From: an uncultured Clostridia bacterium
GTDB lineage: Bacteria > Bacillota > Clostridia > Oscillospirales > CAG-272
Assembly (NCBI GenBank): GCA_947652805.1
Contig: CANTEM010000040.1
Location: forward strand, 1-8,220
Direction of reading: 5' to 3'
DNA length: 8,220 nt
Position numbers and translations under genes: made by a program
Shown: positions 6,337-8,220 of the stretch, piece by piece
How the letters are laid out: each line of letters starts with the position of its first letter
Position numbering within the stretch: position 1 is the stretch's first letter
Notes under the pieces: generated by a model
What the model was told of the DNA's origin: nothing
Databases searched by the model: none
Seen by the model: the letters and a program-made list of their open reading frames with translations, nothing else

Positions 6337-7158
6337 TCAGTCCTCCCATTTTTTAAAAAACTTTTCACTGGATATACCGTGGGGCCGGTTAAAGCGGCGC
6401 AGTTCGTACAGTTCCTCAGGGTCTCCGTTTAAATAATTGATCCGCTCGGTGCATGTAAAGGCAGCCTCAAATCCCATTTCCTTGATAATGGAAATGGTAT
6501 CCTTGCAATATACCCCGTATGGAAAGGCGATCGCATTTACAAGCTGCACATCCTCCTGTTCACATTTATCACGGAACCGGGTGAGATCCTCCACAAGCTT
6601 GGATTTATAATTCGTGTAATTTTCCCCGCTGAGTTTTCCGCATCCCTTCCGGGTGTTGAGCTTGTGCATGGTATAGGTATGACACTGGATTTCAAAAATA
6701 TCTCCACCCGAAATATCCCGCACTGCGTCCCATGCAAGATAGGAATAATCCAGCATATGATCCCGCTTTTCGCTGAACAGATCCGCCGCACTTCCGATTA
6801 CTGCAATCACCGCCTGAAACCCGTATTTTTCCAAAAGGGGGCCGCCGTATACAAGGGTGGATTCATACCCATCGTCAAAGGTGATCATTACAGGCTTTTC
6901 AGGCAACTGAGCTTCTCCCTTGCTCCACTGGATCAGTTGTTTTGTGGTAATGCTCTCATAGCCCTGCTCCCGCAAATACTTTAAATCCGATTCCAATTCA
7001 TCAGGAGACAGAATATAGTCGCCCCAAAGCTTCTGCTTGGGAGATAAATGATGATACATCACAATCGGAAGCTTTACGCAAGTCTCCGTGTCTGCGACCG
7101 CAGACGCCGGCAAAATCAGCATTGCTGCGAGAAGTATAAATATTAAAATTCTTTTCAT
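6337..7158 (-). CDS. Secreted NodB-family polysaccharide deacetylase
   Basis: A 273-residue protein with a clear signal peptide (MKRILIFILLAAMLILPASA, cleavage near 20-22), so it acts outside the membrane. The NodB catalytic fold follows: PIVMYHHLS (31-39), MITFDDGYES (91-100) with catalytic and metal Asp95/Asp96, FEIQCHTYTMH (155-165) with metal His160 and His165, AFPYGVYCKD (211-220), and RRFNRPHG (254-261) near the end. Such enzymes remove N- or O-acetyl groups from peptidoglycan or exopolysaccharide; the exact substrate cannot be read from sequence. The start at 7158 has AGGA 10 bases upstream and begins the signal peptide directly. The frame extends to 7227, but that would put 23 hydrophilic residues before the signal. 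It is convergent with ddh and divergent from the ABC gene. A cluster of GCAAA/TTTGC repeats lies just upstream. No strong sigma-A promoter is seen, only a poor TTTGCA/TATACA pair with 15-base spacing. Confidence 0.92.
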   Translation of the reverse strand: MKRILIFILLAAMLILPASAVADTETCVKLPIVMYHHLSPKQKLWGDYILSPDELESDLKYLREQGYESITTKQLIQWSKGEAQLPEKPVMITFDDGYESTLVYGGPLLEKYGFQAVIAVIGSAADLFSEKRDHMLDYSYLAWDAVRDISGGDIFEIQCHTYTMHKLNTRKGCGKLSGENYTNYKSKLVEDLTRFRDKCEQEDVQLVNAIAFPYGVYCKDTISIIKEMGFEAAFTCTERINYLNGDPEELYELRRFNRPHGISSEKFFKKWED

Positions 7159-7188
7159 AACGATCTCTTCCTTTCCTGTATAGTTTCT

Positions 7189-7238
7189 GCAAACAGGTGC
7201 AAAATATTTGCGATAATTTTTGGGCAAATGCGGTTTGC
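7189..7238. repeat. Cluster of five GCAAA/TTTGC half-sites upstream of the deacetylase
   Basis: GCAAA occurs at 7189-7193, 7199-7203 and 7224-7228, and its complement TTTGC at 7207-7211 and 7234-7238. Two inverted pairs result: GCAAA-N3-TTTGC (7199-7211) and GCAAA-N5-TTTGC (7224-7238). An outer pair TGCAAAC/GTTTGCA (7188-7194 and 7233-7239) encloses them. The cluster lies 30-80 bases before the deacetylase ATG, where a regulator could bind. The protein that binds is unknown and the site is inferred only from repetition. Confidence 0.4.
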
Positions 7239-7247
7239 ATCTTCATC

Positions 7248-7295
7248 AGCTCCCGTGGAGTCGCATGCGGCTCTATAGGAGCTTTTTGTTTTTTT
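7248..7295 (+). terminator. Strong plus-strand terminator with no obvious gene upstream
   Basis: AGCTCC (7248-7253) pairs with GGAGCT (7278-7283), and GAGTCG (7258-7263) pairs with CGGCTC (7268-7273) around a CATG tetraloop. The bases between also pair except one C-A mismatch, giving about 15 pairs in a 16-position stem with some G-U pairs. TTTTGTTTTTTT follows on the plus strand only, so it acts rightward. The nearest plus-strand gene before it is ddh, which ends at 6330. It insulates the downstream ABC promoter from read-through. Confidence 0.75.
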
Positions 7296-7307
7296 ATGCA
7301 AAAGCCC

Positions 7308-7336
7308 TTGACAAATCCATTTTTTGATATTATTAT
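7308..7336 (+). promoter_or_regulatory. Sigma-A promoter of the ABC transporter gene
   Basis: A perfect TTGACA (7308-7313), a 17-base spacer and TATTAT (7331-7336; 5 of 6 to consensus). The predicted start is near 7343, about 30 bases before the ATG at 7374. It comes after the plus-strand terminator, so the ABC gene is transcribed independently. Confidence 0.87.
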
Positions 7337-7344
7337 GATATCAA
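7324..7344. promoter_or_regulatory. Palindrome over the -10 box, possible operator
   Basis: TTGATAT (7324-7330) and ATATCAA (7338-7344) form a perfect 7-bp inverted repeat with a 7-base spacer that contains the -10 box. A dimeric repressor bound here would block the promoter. No regulator gene is visible in the window, and the arms are A/T-rich, so chance is possible. Confidence 0.4.
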
Positions 7345-7373
7345 TTCAATATATATAAAGGAGTAACGCAGCA

Positions 7374-8220
7374 ATGATAGCCGTAACGGCAGAAAATCTG
7401 TCCAAAACATATCGCTCCGGAAAAAGAGCACTGGACGGCATTTCCTTTTCCATAAATCAAGGAGAGATTTTCGGATTTCTCGGACCCAACGGAGCAGGAA
7501 AAACCACCACAGTCAAATTACTGGGAGGTATGCTCACACCCACCCAGGGATGCTGCCGTGTATTTGATTTGAATCCCAGCGAAAACCCGTCGGAGATACA
7601 CAAAATGTCCGGATTTGTAACAGAACATGCGCAGATGTATGATAACATGTCCGGCATGGAAAATCTTATGTTCTATGCATCCATTTTCGGCATGTCGGAA
7701 AAAGAAGGCAAAAACCGGGCGCAGGAGCTTCTTGCATGTCTTTCCCTGACAGAAGCAGGAGAACAAAAGCTGTCTTCCTATTCCACCGGTATGCGCCAGC
7801 GGCTTTCTCTGGCACGCGCCATGCTGCACAGCCCGAAAATTCTTTTTCTGGACGAACCAACCTCCGGGCTGGATCCTGAAAGTGCAAAAAATGTAAACAA
7901 CCTAATCCGGCAAATGGCGTCGGAGAATGGAACCACTGTTTTTCTTTGCACCCACCAGCTGCGGTATGCCCAGGAAATTTGCACCTGTTACGGACTTGTC
8001 AGCAATGGGAAACTGCTTACATGCGGAACCCTTCAGGAACTGCAAAGCCGCGTAACCGCAAAAATTCCCGTCACCATTCATGCAGACCGCGTTCCGGAGA
8101 ATCTGCACCTGAAGGAGAAAAAACCGGGTATTTACACCGCTGCTGTAACCGCAGAGGAAGAAATCCCGGAACTCGTCAAATCCATTGTAAAGGCCGGCGG
8201 AAACATCTATCGTGTGTCCG
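7374..8220 (+). CDS. ABC-2-type exporter ATP-binding protein (runs off right edge)
   Basis: At least 282 residues with no stop before the window ends. AAAGGAG (7357-7363) lies 10 bases before the ATG. It contains a complete nucleotide-binding domain: Walker A GPNGAGKT (37-44), a Q-loop region FVTEHAQMYD in which Glu84 stands at or near the usual Gln, signature SYSTGMRQRLSLARAML (135-151), Walker B ILFLDEP (156-162), D-loop SGLDP (164-168) and switch His194 in CTHQL. This is the CcmA/DrrA-like class that pairs with separate ABC-2 membrane permeases to export drugs, lipids or peptides or to reshape membranes. The region beyond about residue 225 is the usual variable C-terminal regulatory part. 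A permease gene is expected downstream, outside the window. The substrate cannot be told. Confidence 0.93.
   Translation, partial: MIAVTAENLSKTYRSGKRALDGISFSINQGEIFGFLGPNGAGKTTTVKLLGGMLTPTQGCCRVFDLNPSENPSEIHKMSGFVTEHAQMYDNMSGMENLMFYASIFGMSEKEGKNRAQELLACLSLTEAGEQKLSSYSTGMRQRLSLARAMLHSPKILFLDEPTSGLDPESAKNVNNLIRQMASENGTTVFLCTHQLRYAQEICTCYGLVSNGKLLTCGTLQELQSRVTAKIPVTIHADRVPENLHLKEKKPGIYTAAVTAEEEIPELVKSIVKAGGNIYRVS

Noticed and set aside
7159..7227. Longer N-terminus for the deacetylase
   Set aside because: It would place 23 polar residues before a textbook signal peptide that has its own ribosome site.
7457..8108. Several minus-strand frames of 66-103 residues at the right end
   Set aside because: They are shadows of the ABC ATPase gene, which is open on the plus strand from 7374 to the window edge with all its motifs.
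1..8220. Mobile elements, CRISPR array, phage or defence genes, or a new multi-gene system
   Set aside because: No transposase or integrase motifs, no regularly spaced repeats and no attachment-site duplication at the tRNA 3' end are visible. The tRNA is followed by ordinary chromosomal genes.

Overview
The window reads as chromosomal DNA from an endospore-forming anaerobe of the class Clostridia, probably a gut-type member. The evidence is sporulation and germination genes of clostridial type, formate-tetrahydrofolate ligase, a meso-diaminopimelate dehydrogenase, purine-rich ribosome binding sites and sigma-A-type promoters. By eye the base composition is roughly balanced, with A/T-rich intergenic regions. 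I cannot assign a genus. Almost every base belongs to a gene or a recognisable signal, and no gap exceeds about 220 bases.

Left part (1-1673, all minus strand, read right to left): a small membrane protein, an M50 site-2 protease resembling SpoIVFB, a protein resembling the N-terminal region of the germination protease SleC, and the first 48 codons of a protein resembling the next part of SleC. The first two are 10 bases apart and the last two overlap by 4 bases. A possible mother-cell (sigma-E-like) promoter precedes the set. Together they look like a spore-formation/germination cluster.

Middle (1689-5078, minus strand): a tight operon fhs-tsaE-tsaB-rpiB, driven by a good extended -10 promoter and closed by a perfect hairpin terminator. 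It combines one-carbon metabolism (10-formyl-THF), two partners of the tRNA t6A modification complex and a pentose-phosphate isomerase.

Right of a divergent promoter region (5041-5140), the plus strand carries a tRNA-Arg(CCG) with its own promoter and a terminator. ddh (meso-DAP dehydrogenase) follows, only about 45 bases after that terminator and with no convincing promoter of its own. ddh converges, with a 6-base gap and no terminator between them, on a secreted NodB-type polysaccharide deacetylase read from the minus strand.

Upstream of the deacetylase lie a cluster of GCAAA/TTTGC half-sites and a strong plus-strand terminator with no obvious gene to terminate. Next comes a consensus promoter, with a palindrome over its -10 box, for an ABC-2-type exporter ATPase that runs off the right edge.

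I found no mobile element, CRISPR array, phage or defence gene, and no clearly new multi-gene system. The most interesting points are the reduced SpoIVFA/SpoIVFB-like pair, the split SleC-like pro-region, and the transcription layout around ddh, the deacetylase and the orphan terminator.
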